From NCBI RefSeq assembly GCF_035917975.1, contig NZ_CP109130.1, forward strand, positions 1,178,001 through 1,242,000: a stretch of 64,000 bases of DNA. The letters run 5' to 3'. The position numbers and the translations under genes are program-made. Of this stretch, positions 19,215 to 31,386 are shown piece by piece. Below the pieces are notes generated by a model. The model worked only from the letters and a program-made list of their open reading frames with translations. It searched no databases and was not told the origin of the DNA. Each line of letters starts with the position of its first letter. Positions within the stretch are counted from its first letter, which is position 1. The DNA is from Streptosporangium sp. NBC_01756. Its GTDB lineage: Bacteria; Actinomycetota; Actinomycetes; Streptosporangiales; Streptosporangiaceae.

Positions 19215-19768
19215 CAGGCGCCGGCCATCAGCTTCTGCGCGTCGAGGCCCGTCTCACCCTTGTTCCAGTTGCACGGGCAGAGCTCGTCCGACTGGAGCGC
19301 GTCGAGGACCCGGAGGACCTCCTTGACGTTGCGGCCGACGGAGCCCGCGGTCACCATGACGAACTGGATCTCGTTGTTCGGGTCCACGATGAAGGTGGCG
19401 CGCTGGGCGACCCCGTCGACGCCGAGGATGCCCAGCTCGGTGCAGAGCTCGCGCTTGATGTCCGACATCATCGGGAAGGGCAGGTCCCGCAGATCCGGGT
19501 GGTCCTTGCGCCAGGCGTGGTGGACGTACTCCGAGTCGACGGAGAAACCCAGGACCTGAGCGTCGCGGTCGGCGAACTCGCCCTCCAGGCGGCCGAACTC
19601 GGCGATCTCGGTCGGGCAGACGAAGGTGAAGTCCTTCGGCCAGGCGAAGTAGATCTTCCACTTGCCCTCGTAGGACTTGTGGTTGATCTCGGCGAACGCG
19701 TTGTCCGCGTCCAAAGAGACGCAGGCGGTCAGCTCGAACTCAGGAAAGTGGTCACCGACGGTGAGCAA
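19214..19768 (-). CDS. ahpC: Alkyl hydroperoxide reductase C (peroxiredoxin)
   Basis: This 184-residue 2-Cys peroxiredoxin has its peroxidatic cysteine in [12 protein letters not shown] (Cys51) and resolving cysteines in DELCPCNW (Cys164/Cys166). It detoxifies peroxides and peroxynitrite in the cytoplasm. The TTG start at 19768 has AAAGGAGAT 8 nt upstream. The pair ahpC-ahpD is divergent from oxyR, so peroxide-induced control by OxyR is expected. Confidence 0.95.
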   Translation of the reverse strand: MLTVGDHFPEFELTACVSLDADNAFAEINHKSYEGKWKIYFAWPKDFTFVCPTEIAEFGRLEGEFADRDAQVLGFSVDSEYVHHAWRKDHPDLRDLPFPMMSDIKRELCTELGILGVDGVAQRATFIVDPNNEIQFVMVTAGSVGRNVKEVLRVLDALQSDELCPCNWNKGETGLDAQKLMAGA

Positions 19769-19874
19769 GTCCGGATCTCCTTTGCGGAAGGACGTCGTTG
19801 TCGGGGCCTACCTTGCCGCATCTAGCATTGATCCGAGAAATCGAGCAGTCGGACCAATCTGAGAGGCGTTCCCT
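19769..19874. promoter_or_regulatory. Divergent ahpC/oxyR control region
   Basis: The 106-bp gap must carry both promoters and the OxyR binding site. It holds AT-richer blocks (CTAGCATTGATCCGAG and CAGTCGGACCAATCTG) in the middle, where LysR-type T-N11-A contacts would lie. No single strong palindrome is visible, so I do not place the operator exactly. Confidence 0.5.
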
Positions 19875-20810
19875 ATCAGTACCCCCACCCCCACCCTGGC
19901 TCAGCTGCGCGCCTTCCTCGCCGTCGCCGATCACCTGCATTTCAGGGAGGCCGCCGCCTCGCTCCGGATGAGCCAGCCGGCCCTGTCGAGCGCGGTGTCG
20001 GCCCTGGAGGAGATTTTGCACACACAGTTACTGGAACGGACCACCAGGAAGGTCCTGCTGACCCCGGCGGGCGACCGGGTGGCGGTGCACGCCGCACGGG
20101 TGCTCAACGCGGTCGAGGACCTGATGGGCGAGGTGACCCAGAGCCGGGAGCCCTTCTCCGGACCGGCGCACCTGGGAGTGATCCCGACTGTGGCCCCCTA
20201 CGTGCTTCCCGCGCTGCTGCCGATGCTCTCCCGGAAGTTCCCCCGGCTCAAGCTGACCGTTCACGAGGCCAAGACCGAGACCATCCTGGAGGAGGTGCGC
20301 GAGGGTCGCCTCGACATGGTGCTGCTGGCCCTGCCGACGGACGCGACCGGCCTGGTCGAGGAACCCCTCTACGACGAGGACTTCCTGCTCGCCGTCCCCT
20401 CGGACCACCCGCTGGCCGGCGCGGACGGGCCGCTGGACCGGGACGTGCTCAAGGGACTGGACATCGTGCTGCTCAACCAGGGCCACTGCCTGCGCGAGCA
20501 GGCCATCGACGTCTGCCGCGAGGTCGGCGCCCGTGCCACCGCCGCCACCTACGCCACCAGCCTCCCCACCCTGGTCCAGCTCGTCGCGGGCGGCCTCGGC
20601 GTGACCCTGCTCCCGGAGTCGGCCGTCCCGGTGGAGACGGGCAAGCGTGTACGGCTGGCGCTGCGCCACTTCCGGTCTCCGGCCCCCGGCCGCACCATCG
20701 GCCTCGCCTACCGGGCGAGCTCCGCCCGCGCTCCGGAGTATGCCGAGCTGGCCGACGCCGTCCGCGGCGCGATCCGCGCCAAGCGCCTCCCGGTCCGGAT
20801 CATCTCCTGA
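19875..20810 (+). CDS. oxyR: OxyR, LysR-type peroxide sensor
   Basis: This LysR-family activator has the winged helix TLAQLRAFLAVADHLHFREA followed by MSQPALSSAVSALEEIL, and an effector domain. The peroxide-sensing pair is conserved as GHCLREQAIDVC (about Cys205 and Cys214), nine residues apart as in E. coli OxyR. The in-frame stop upstream is at 19860-19862, and no ATG, GTG or TTG lies between it and the conserved domain. The only well-placed start is ATC at 19875, 8 nt after GAGAGG and giving I/M-STPTPTLAQ. The first canonical ATG, at 19968, would delete the front of the DNA-binding domain. A sequence error or strain variant is the alternative. Confidence 0.9.
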   Translation: MSTPTPTLAQLRAFLAVADHLHFREAAASLRMSQPALSSAVSALEEILHTQLLERTTRKVLLTPAGDRVAVHAARVLNAVEDLMGEVTQSREPFSGPAHLGVIPTVAPYVLPALLPMLSRKFPRLKLTVHEAKTETILEEVREGRLDMVLLALPTDATGLVEEPLYDEDFLLAVPSDHPLAGADGPLDRDVLKGLDIVLLNQGHCLREQAIDVCREVGARATAATYATSLPTLVQLVAGGLGVTLLPESAVPVETGKRVRLALRHFRSPAPGRTIGLAYRASSARAPEYAELADAVRGAIRAKRLPVRIIS

Positions 20811-20820
20811 ACAGCGTGGT

Positions 20821-21192
20821 TCAGGCCCACGATCCGAGTGCGGCCGCGATCAGCTTGAGATCATTGATGTCTCCGGCTGCCACGCTGACAACCAGGTCGT
20901 AAATCTCATCGTCACCGGCGTCGACCTCGACATCGTTGAATCGGAGAAATGTGTCCGTGGCCAGCCATGCCAGCCGCTTGTTCCCGTCGACGAGGGGATG
21001 ATTGATGGCCAGAGACTGCAGAAGTGCGGCAGCTTTGGTGAACAGGTCGGTATAGGCGTCCTGCCCGAACATGGAAGCGCTTGGCCGATGCACAGCGGAG
21101 TCCAGCAGTCCCAGGTCGCGGATCGCAAGGGCGTCTCCGATGACGAGTTCTGCGAGATCGAGAACCTGCTCCAGCGTCAGGTATCTGGTCAT
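20821..21192 (-). CDS. Doc-type toxin (Fic/Doc fold)
   Basis: The 123-residue protein has the Fic/Doc active-site loop HPLVDGNKRLAW (His65 to Arg73). Its short length and N-terminal YLTLEQVLDLAELVIG match death-on-curing toxins. Doc phosphorylates elongation factor Tu and arrests translation. This protein has Gly where P1 Doc has Ala in the loop, a variation seen between Doc and AMP-transferring Fic enzymes, so the exact reaction is uncertain. The start overlaps the antitoxin stop (ATGA). Confidence 0.88.
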   Translation of the reverse strand: MTRYLTLEQVLDLAELVIGDALAIRDLGLLDSAVHRPSASMFGQDAYTDLFTKAAALLQSLAINHPLVDGNKRLAWLATDTFLRFNDVEVDAGDDEIYDLVVSVAAGDINDLKLIAAALGSWA

Positions 21193-21386
21193 TGCCCCAA
21201 CCGATCAAGGACCGTCCGCCAGCGCTCGACGGACTTCACACCCAGACGGTGGACCTCCTCATCGTCGCTGCGCCGGGCGAGATACTCCTCCAACGCCGAG
21301 AGTACGATCTGCTGCATGCTGCGCCCTTCCTCATCGGCGCGCTTACGCAGAGCCTCGGTCTGTTCGTCGCTCAAGCGAAGAGTCAT
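21189..21386 (-). CDS. Ribbon-helix-helix type antitoxin
   Basis: This small protein of about 65 residues begins MTLRLSDEQTEALRKRADEEG with a single beta strand then two helices (RSMQQIVLSALEEYLARR), the CopG/RHH pattern of DNA-binding antitoxins. The C-terminal tail (VHRLGVKSVERWRTVLDRLGQ) would wrap the toxin. ATG at 21386 is chosen because GGGGGG lies at normal spacing; ATGs at 21392 and 21401 are also in frame. It is the first gene of a two-gene operon, probably self-repressed. Confidence 0.82.
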   Translation of the reverse strand: MTLRLSDEQTEALRKRADEEGRSMQQIVLSALEEYLARRSDDEEVHRLGVKSVERWRTVLDRLGQ

Positions 21387-21454
21387 AGCCATACCCCCCA
21401 TCGTAGAACGCCATCGGTATCAGAGCGATACCACTACGGGAAGCATAAGACTCG

Positions 21455-22639
<1,185 letters not shown>

Positions 22640-22732
22640 GCGCCCAGCGTAACCGGCACGCCTCCCGGCGATCGACTCCGGCAGCGCCCCGTCGCCGGGT
22701 ACGGTTTCCACGGCGGCAGAAAGGACAAGACG

Positions 22733-25825
<3,093 letters not shown>

Positions 25826-25868
25826 GCGGGCACATCACATTCCGCGACGCTGCGGGGGAGAAGCCGGC

Positions 25869-26708
25869 ATGAGCAGGAACGACTGGTTCGAGCCGTCCCG
25901 GCCGATCCGGGTCGAGGGCGGCATCCGAGCGCGGAGCAGGCGGGGCTCGATCGGCGAGCGGTGGTGGTCGCGCCGGTTCATCGACATCCTTGAGCGCGTC
26001 TGCGACGGGGGCAGGCTCAGCCGGGGACGCTCCTACGCGCGCTCCGGCCAGGTCCTCGACCTGGAGATCGCTCCCGGTCTGGTCACGGCGCGGGTCCAGG
26101 GGTCGAGGAGGACTCCCTACAAGGTCGGGATCGAGATCGCGGCCTACGACGCGGACCAGTGGCGGGCTCTCGCCGGGGCGCTGGCCGCGCAGGCCCTCTA
26201 CCGCGCGAAACTGCTCGCCGGGGAGATGCCGACGGAGATCGAGGATGTCTTCCACCGGTGCGACCTCCCGCTTTTCCCCGACGAGCGCGAGCTGGGTATG
26301 GACTGCTCGTGCCCCGACTGGGGATTCCCCTGCAAGCACCTGTCGGCCGTGCTGTACGTGCTGGCCGAGGCGTTCGACGACGAACCGTTCCTGGTACTGG
26401 CCTGGCGGGGCATGGGCAAGGACGCCCTGCTCGGCGCCCTCCGCGAGACCGGCGGCGGGGAAGAGCCGGCACCGGGCCGGCCGGGACTGTTCGACGTGAC
26501 CGACACGCCGTTCACCGAGCGGCTGGCGGACTTCTACGAGCCGGGCGTCTCCCCCGCACGCCTGCGCGACCGTACGACGCTGCCCGCCGCCCCGCCGGAC
26601 CTGCTGCTACGCACCCTCGACCCACCGCCGCTCACAGCACGGAAGATCCCCATCCTGGACCTCCTCCGGCCCGCCTACCAGGTCCTCGCGGAAAGCGACG
26701 ACGCCTGA
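25869..26708 (+). CDS. SWIM zinc-finger protein, SNF2 partner
   Basis: The 279-residue protein contains DCSCPDWGFPCKHLSAVLY (CxCx6CxH at about 147-157), the SWIM zinc finger thought to bind DNA or protein. The N-terminal half is basic (IRARSRRGSIGERWWSRRF). ATG at 25869 follows GGGGGAG. SNF2 and SWIM genes are adjacent in many actinobacteria, suggesting a two-subunit machine; its process is unknown. Confidence 0.88.
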   Translation: MSRNDWFEPSRPIRVEGGIRARSRRGSIGERWWSRRFIDILERVCDGGRLSRGRSYARSGQVLDLEIAPGLVTARVQGSRRTPYKVGIEIAAYDADQWRALAGALAAQALYRAKLLAGEMPTEIEDVFHRCDLPLFPDERELGMDCSCPDWGFPCKHLSAVLYVLAEAFDDEPFLVLAWRGMGKDALLGALRETGGGEEPAPGRPGLFDVTDTPFTERLADFYEPGVSPARLRDRTTLPAAPPDLLLRTLDPPPLTARKIPILDLLRPAYQVLAESDDA

Positions 26709-26756
26709 GAAAACGGCAACAGGCGGCTGGAAGCCGGCCTGAGCGGAGCCATGTCC

Positions 26757-26774
26757 GCCGTCAGCGTTGACGGC
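26757..26774 (+). terminator. Weak hairpin after the SWIM gene
   Basis: GCCGTCA and TGACGGC (7 bp) with a GCGT loop lie 48 bp beyond the SWIM stop. It is short and not followed by T's, so termination here is only likely, not certain. Confidence 0.35.
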
Positions 26775-26899
26775 TAACCGCTTTCTTGGAGTCCGCCGGG
26801 CTCCGCTACCCGACCACGGAATTACCAGGTCGGGAAGAACACCTCTTTTGGTGGGGTCGTCTATGCATGATCTGTTGTGTGGTGGTACGTCTATTTGCT

Positions 26900-27847
26900 G
26901 TGACCCGAAGGCTTCACGAGCTGGACGCGCTCCGCGGCTTCGCGGTGTGCGGGATCATGCTGGTCAACACCTGGCAGCACACCCGGGAACACCTGAAGGC
27001 CCCCGACCGGAACGCGGTCGACTGGGCGATCGACAACCTCCTGCAGAGCAGGTTCTACCCGATCTTCTCATTCCTGTTCGGCCTGAGCTTCGTGCTGTTC
27101 CTGAGGTCCGCCGCGCAGCGGAGCGACCACCCGAGAGTGGTGCTGCTGCGCAGGCTGGCGGTGCTGGCCTGCTTCGGCCTGGCCCACCAGCTCGTCAACC
27201 CCGGCGAGGTGCTCCTGCCGTACGCCATCTTCGGGGCGCTGGTCCTGCTGCCCGTCTCCTTCCTGCCCCGGCACACGGTGCTGGTGTTCGGCGTGGCCGC
27301 CACGGTCTGGGCGGTGCACGAGGGCGGCGGGGTGAAGCTCATTCCGGGGCTGTTCCTGCTGGGGATGGCCCTGATGGAGTATCCGCCGCCCGAGTGGCTG
27401 CTGGCGCCCGTCTTCGCCGTCACCGCCGTGCTCGCGGCCGGACTGGGCTACCTGTGGATCCGCACCGCCGCCGACCCCGGCCTCTTCTACCGGGGCACGT
27501 ACCCGGCCGCCGGGCTGGCCGCGGCGACGGCGTACTGCACCGGGCTGCTGCTGCTCCTGCGGACCCGGGCGCGCGACGCGCTGCTTGCGGCCCTGGCCCC
27601 ACTCGGCCGGATGGCGCTGACGAACTACCTGGTCAGCACCGTGGTCATCCTGCTGTCCCTGCCGCTGCTCACCGCGGACCCGACCCGTCTCACCGGGGTG
27701 GTGCTGGCAGTCGGGGTGCTGGCCCTGCAGGTGGTGTTCAGCCGGGTGTGGCTGGCCAGGTTCAGGTACGGCCCGCTGGAGTGGGCGTGGCGGTGCCTCA
27801 CGTGGATGGAACCGGTGCCCAACCGCCGGATAGGGTCGGTCGTGTGA
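26900..27847 (+). CDS. DUF418-type membrane protein
   Basis: This 315-residue polytopic membrane protein begins VTRRLHELDALRGFAVCGIMLVNTW, the usual DUF418 start. It ends with the DUF418 domain, GRMALTNYLVSTVVILL and RFRYGPLEWAWRCLTWM. About eight helices are predicted. The function is unknown; some relatives are called YeiB. GTG at 26900 matches the family start; an ATG at 26867 (with GGTGGGG) is an alternative. The stop overlaps the nitrilase start (GTGA). Confidence 0.82.
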   Translation: MTRRLHELDALRGFAVCGIMLVNTWQHTREHLKAPDRNAVDWAIDNLLQSRFYPIFSFLFGLSFVLFLRSAAQRSDHPRVVLLRRLAVLACFGLAHQLVNPGEVLLPYAIFGALVLLPVSFLPRHTVLVFGVAATVWAVHEGGGVKLIPGLFLLGMALMEYPPPEWLLAPVFAVTAVLAAGLGYLWIRTAADPGLFYRGTYPAAGLAAATAYCTGLLLLLRTRARDALLAALAPLGRMALTNYLVSTVVILLSLPLLTADPTRLTGVVLAVGVLALQVVFSRVWLARFRYGPLEWAWRCLTWMEPVPNRRIGSVV

Positions 27848-28740
27848 CCCGCATCGCGCTGTGCCAGATCCCGGTCTCCACCGAGCCCGCCGCCAACCTG
27901 CGCCGCGCCCTGGAGGCACTGGAGCGGGCCGCCGCCGACGGCGCCGAACTGGCGATCTTCCCCGAGGCCACCCTCACCCGGTACGGCCCGCGGATCACCG
28001 ACCTGGCCGAGCCGCTGGACGGCCCGTTCGTCACCGCCCTGGCCGAAGCCGCCGGGGCGCACGGACTGGCCGTGATCGCAGGCGTGTTCGAGCCGGGCGG
28101 CAGCCGGACGGGCGACACGGCACCGAACGGCGACGCCGCCCAGGGAAACGGCCGGACGGGCGGCACGACGCCGAACGGCGACACCGCCAGGGGCGACGGC
28201 ACTCGCCGGGTGTACAACACCGCGGTGGCCATCGGCCCCGACGGCACGATCAGGGCGGCATACCGGAAGATCCACCTGTTCGACTCCTTCGGCGCCCGCG
28301 AGTCCGAGCTGGTCGAGCCGGGCTCCGCCCCAGTCGTGGTGGAGCTGGCCGGGCTCCGGATCGGCCTGGTCACCTGCTACGACATCCGCTTCCCCGAGCT
28401 GGCCAGGGCGCTGGTGGACCAGGGAGCCGAGCTGTTCGCGGTGATCGCCGCCTGGGGGTCGGGGCCGATGAAGGAGGAGCACTGGACGACCCTGGTCCGG
28501 GCCCGCGCGATCGAGAACACCGCCTGGGTGGCCGCGGTGGGCCAGGCTCCCAACCCGGAGGCCCGTGACGGCTTCGGGATCGGCCGGAGCATGCTGGTCG
28601 ATCCGATGGGTGTGGTCCGCTCCGATCTGGGCCCCGGGCCCGCCGTGCAGACGTGTGAAGTCGATTCTCAGATCACGATTGCCACCCGGAATGCCCTGCC
28701 GTGCCTGGAACACCGACGACTCCAGGTCGGCAGATCGTAA
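27844..28740 (+). CDS. Nitrilase-superfamily amidase
   Basis: The 298-residue enzyme has the Glu-Lys-Cys triad: Glu41 in IFPEATLTRYG, Lys142 in AYRKIHLFDSF and Cys178 in VTCYDIRFPEL. It would hydrolyse a C-N amide bond, possibly in the omega-amidase or deaminated-glutathione amidase branch; the substrate is not readable. Residues about 87-118 are an extra low-complexity loop made of two 16-residue copies (SRTGDTAPNGDAAQGN and GRTGGTTPNGDTARGD), encoded by a 48-bp tandem duplication and absent from typical family members. Confidence 0.88.
   Translation: MTRIALCQIPVSTEPAANLRRALEALERAAADGAELAIFPEATLTRYGPRITDLAEPLDGPFVTALAEAAGAHGLAVIAGVFEPGGSRTGDTAPNGDAAQGNGRTGGTTPNGDTARGDGTRRVYNTAVAIGPDGTIRAAYRKIHLFDSFGARESELVEPGSAPVVVELAGLRIGLVTCYDIRFPELARALVDQGAELFAVIAAWGSGPMKEEHWTTLVRARAIENTAWVAAVGQAPNPEARDGFGIGRSMLVDPMGVVRSDLGPGPAVQTCEVDSQITIATRNALPCLEHRRLQVGRS
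28102..28197 (+). repeat. 48-bp in-frame tandem duplication inside the nitrilase gene
   Basis: Two imperfect 48-bp copies (28102-28149 and 28150-28197) keep the frame and add a Gly/Thr/Asn-rich loop between the first beta-strand block and the catalytic lysine. Mostly single-base differences separate the copies. Confidence 0.85.
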
Positions 28741-28749
28741 AATGCCATC

Positions 28750-29211
28750 GTGAGTGATCCACCTGGGCGTAGAACGCAGATGCAGAAGGCCATTCCTCCT
28801 CGGCTGCTCGTGCCCTATCTGGCCGGCCGGCGGACTGTGATCTCGGGATATGTCTACCGTGTGCAGGACTGCGCCCGTCTGACCACCCCGGCGCAGCTGT
28901 TCATGGGCCTTGACCTGGGGTTCGACGGCTCGGAGCTGACCGCGACGGTTCCAGAGATCTACCTGATGCGCTGGTTCGCCCGCGACATGGACAGCTACGT
29001 CGTGCCGTACGGCCCGCACATGGGCGGCGACTGGAACGATTCACCGCCGTTCGCCGGGAACGGTTTCACCACCTCGCGCGAGCATGTCGTGCCGCAGTTC
29101 CACACCACACCGGTGCCCATTCCGGCGGGTGCGGAGATCATCCATGTGACGGCCGACGGGGAACGCCTCTTCGGCCTGTACGACGGACTGAGCTGGAGGC
29201 CGGCGGCATGA
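28750..29211 (+). CDS. Hypothetical protein, 153 residues
   Basis: I do not recognise the family. The sequence has aromatic-rich segments (YLAGRRTVISGYVYR, GGDWNDSPPFAGNGF and the C-terminal YDGLSWRP) and no signal or membrane segment. It may start at GTG 28750 or at ATG 28780 (MQKAIPPRLL). Its stop overlaps the start of the next gene (ATGA), so the two form an operon. Confidence 0.65.
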   Translation: MSDPPGRRTQMQKAIPPRLLVPYLAGRRTVISGYVYRVQDCARLTTPAQLFMGLDLGFDGSELTATVPEIYLMRWFARDMDSYVVPYGPHMGGDWNDSPPFAGNGFTTSREHVVPQFHTTPVPIPAGAEIIHVTADGERLFGLYDGLSWRPAA

Positions 29212-29639
29212 GCACCGAGATCGAGCCGGTGGCCTCGGGCTTCGTCGCCCGCCACGCCGACCGGACCCACGCCGCCGCCCTCGGCCCGGACGGCGACGAG
29301 GTCGTGCTGTTCAGCGAGGAGGCCCTGGAGGGCTTCGAGGCCGCCTCGGGCTACTGGCGCAAGGGGGTCTCCCGCGAGGCCCTCGACTGGCTGGTGCTGG
29401 TCCGCACGGTCGGCGCGTTCGGCGGCGAGCCGTGCCTCATCCTCGACGTCTCGGAGGAGAACGGCGAGGAGAGCCTGCACATCGCCTACACCGGGCACAG
29501 CGGGATGAAGGCCGAGGCGCTGGGCTACTGGATGGTCGACCACGGCGCCTACGAGGTCGTCGTCCCCCGCGACGAGGTCTTCTCCATCCGGATCGAGCGC
29601 GTCCCGGTCCCGCTGTCCCCGTCGGGATCCGAGCCGTAG
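29208..29639 (+). CDS. Hypothetical protein, 143 residues
   Basis: The function is unknown. The protein is acidic, with a regular alternation of strands and helices (HAAALGPDGDEVVLFSE, LVLVRTVGAFGGEPCLILD and GYWMVDHGAYEVVV). It is co-translated with the preceding gene and lies 57 bp before the sigma factor. It looks cytoplasmic. Confidence 0.65.
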   Translation: MSTEIEPVASGFVARHADRTHAAALGPDGDEVVLFSEEALEGFEAASGYWRKGVSREALDWLVLVRTVGAFGGEPCLILDVSEENGEESLHIAYTGHSGMKAEALGYWMVDHGAYEVVVPRDEVFSIRIERVPVPLSPSGSEP

Positions 29640-29695
29640 CCCCAGTCGACGGGCGGCACCCGTCAACCGGCGGGCCGTCCGAGTGTCTCGACATT

Positions 29696-30196
29696 GTGAT
29701 CGACCTTTCCACAGCAGCGCCTCCCTCGTTCGCCGAGCTGTTCGCGGCGCACCATCTGTCGATGGTGCGCCTGGCCGGACTGCTCGGCGCCGACGACCCG
29801 GAGGACATCGCCCAAGAGGCGTTCGCCCGCCTCCACGCACGCTGGTCGCGGCTGCGCGACAACGGCGCGGCCGTCTCCTACGTGCGGTCCATCGTGTGCA
29901 ACATGACCCGTAACCGGCTGCGCCATCTGCGGCTGGTACGGCTGCGCCCACTCGAACCTCCCCCGGCCGCACCCAGTGGCGAGCACGCGGTCATCGTCGC
30001 GGAGAGGCATCAGGAACTCCTGGCGGCCGTCGACCGGCTCCCCCGCCGCCAGCGTGAGGCCCTGGTCCTGCGCTACTGGCTGGACCTGTCCGAACGGGAG
30101 ATCGCCGACGCGATGGGCGTCTCCCCCGGCTCCGTCAAAACCCATACGAGCCGCGGCATGTCCGCTCTCGCCAGGACTCTCCGGGAGGAATCGTGA
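29696..30196 (+). CDS. ECF-type RNA polymerase sigma factor (SigE family)
   Basis: The 166-residue protein has region 2 (HHLSMVRLAGLLGADDPEDIAQEAFARLHARW) described in two parts: helices up to LLGADDPEDIAQEAF and then RLHARW. Region 4 is RLPRRQREALVLRYWLDLSEREIADAMGVS, with the helix-turn-helix SPGSVKTHTSRGMSAL. The GTG start at 29696 lacks a strong ribosome site. The next gene overlaps it by four bases and encodes a membrane-anchored protein that may act as its anti-sigma factor. Confidence 0.88.
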   Translation: MIDLSTAAPPSFAELFAAHHLSMVRLAGLLGADDPEDIAQEAFARLHARWSRLRDNGAAVSYVRSIVCNMTRNRLRHLRLVRLRPLEPPPAAPSGEHAVIVAERHQELLAAVDRLPRRQREALVLRYWLDLSEREIADAMGVSPGSVKTHTSRGMSALARTLREES

Positions 30197-31386
30197 ACGA
30201 CCTCGAAGAGCGCCTGCGCGCCGCGCTCGACGCCCGCGCCGGCACCTACACCGCGGCTCCCGACGCCTGGCTGGGCGTGCGGCGCCGTACGCGTGGAAGG
30301 AGGCTGCGCCGCTGGGTCACCCTGGTTCCCGTCGCGGCCGCCGTGACCGCGGTGGCCTGGCTCGCCACCGGCCTGCCGGGAGGAGACGGAAGTGACACGA
30401 CCGTGGCGTCCGTAAGCAATCCCGATCTGTCCTTTGAGAGGGCGTTACGAGAGAATCCGGCGGTCGGCGAGGTGCTCTTGATCCCGCACCCGGAGTTTCC
30501 CGACGTCCCGATCCGCGCCTGGTACAGCCGCAGGGGGGAAACGGAACCGCTCACGTTCTGCAGGGCGCAACAGACTACGAGGTCGGGGAACGTCACGACG
30601 GGCTGCATGGCCGCCGAGCCGATGGACGGGGAGGAAGCCGGCAGGATCGGCGGTGGAACCGGAACGGTCCCCCTGCCCGCCGAGGTAACCGTCTTCGGAC
30701 CGGCGAAGGACTCCGTCCGCTCTGTCAAGGCGACCCTCCGCGACGGCCGGAGCTTCCCCGGCACCGTGATACGCGCCCAGGGCATGCCGGCACCGGTCTG
30801 GGTGGTCCGGTTCCCCGGCGATCTCTCCAATCTCCCCGCCGTCACGTACGCCTTCGCCGACGAGCGGGGCAGGACACTCCAGCGGCTGAACGACATCATC
30901 AGACCGGCCTGTCACACCGACAGAACTCCCAGCGGCGCGGGCGTTCCCCTGCCGGGCGGGATCACCGCCCACCTCCACGCCCACAACTGCCTGGTGTTCT
31001 GGCACGATGGCCGGCAGGCGGGGGTGAGCGGCGGCGACCCGCGCACGCCCCTGGGCGCCGGACTGGAGCGGATGAAGACCCCGATCCCCTTCTGGACCGG
31101 GGTGGGCAACCTCTGGTACGGCTACACCGGCACGGGGACGGCCAGGGTCGAGCTGCGGCTCCACGGCGGCGAACGAGTGTCCGCCGACACGATCGGCGCG
31201 TTCCCGGGGCAGGGCATCCGCCTGTTCGGCGGTGAACTTCCCGCTGGAGCCGACCCGTACAAGGACGGCGCCGTATATATCGGCTTCGACGCGGCCGGCG
31301 ACGAGCTCTGGCGGCACGAGATGCCCTCGCGGGAAGCCCGCGGAGCCCGCGCGACACCGGCAGCTCAGCCCCCGAGCCGCCGGTAG
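30193..31386 (+). CDS. Membrane-anchored protein, possible anti-sigma factor
   Basis: The 397-residue protein has a charged N-terminal about 42 residues (MNDLEERLRAALDARAG, then VRRRTRGRRLRRW), one membrane helix (about 43-60) and an about 335-residue extracytoplasmic domain with six scattered cysteines. No zinc-binding anti-sigma motif (HxxxCxxC) is visible, so the assignment rests on the operon with the sigma gene. The outer domain may sense a signal. The 3' end overlaps the convergent carboxyltransferase by 22 bp. Confidence 0.65.
   Translation: MNDLEERLRAALDARAGTYTAAPDAWLGVRRRTRGRRLRRWVTLVPVAAAVTAVAWLATGLPGGDGSDTTVASVSNPDLSFERALRENPAVGEVLLIPHPEFPDVPIRAWYSRRGETEPLTFCRAQQTTRSGNVTTGCMAAEPMDGEEAGRIGGGTGTVPLPAEVTVFGPAKDSVRSVKATLRDGRSFPGTVIRAQGMPAPVWVVRFPGDLSNLPAVTYAFADERGRTLQRLNDIIRPACHTDRTPSGAGVPLPGGITAHLHAHNCLVFWHDGRQAGVSGGDPRTPLGAGLERMKTPIPFWTGVGNLWYGYTGTGTARVELRLHGGERVSADTIGAFPGQGIRLFGGELPAGADPYKDGAVYIGFDAAGDELWRHEMPSREARGARATPAAQPPSRR

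Noticed and set aside
26709-26899. A possible tRNA or riboswitch between the SWIM and DUF418 genes
   Set aside because: Only a 7-bp hairpin is visible; no cloverleaf or conserved riboswitch core is present.
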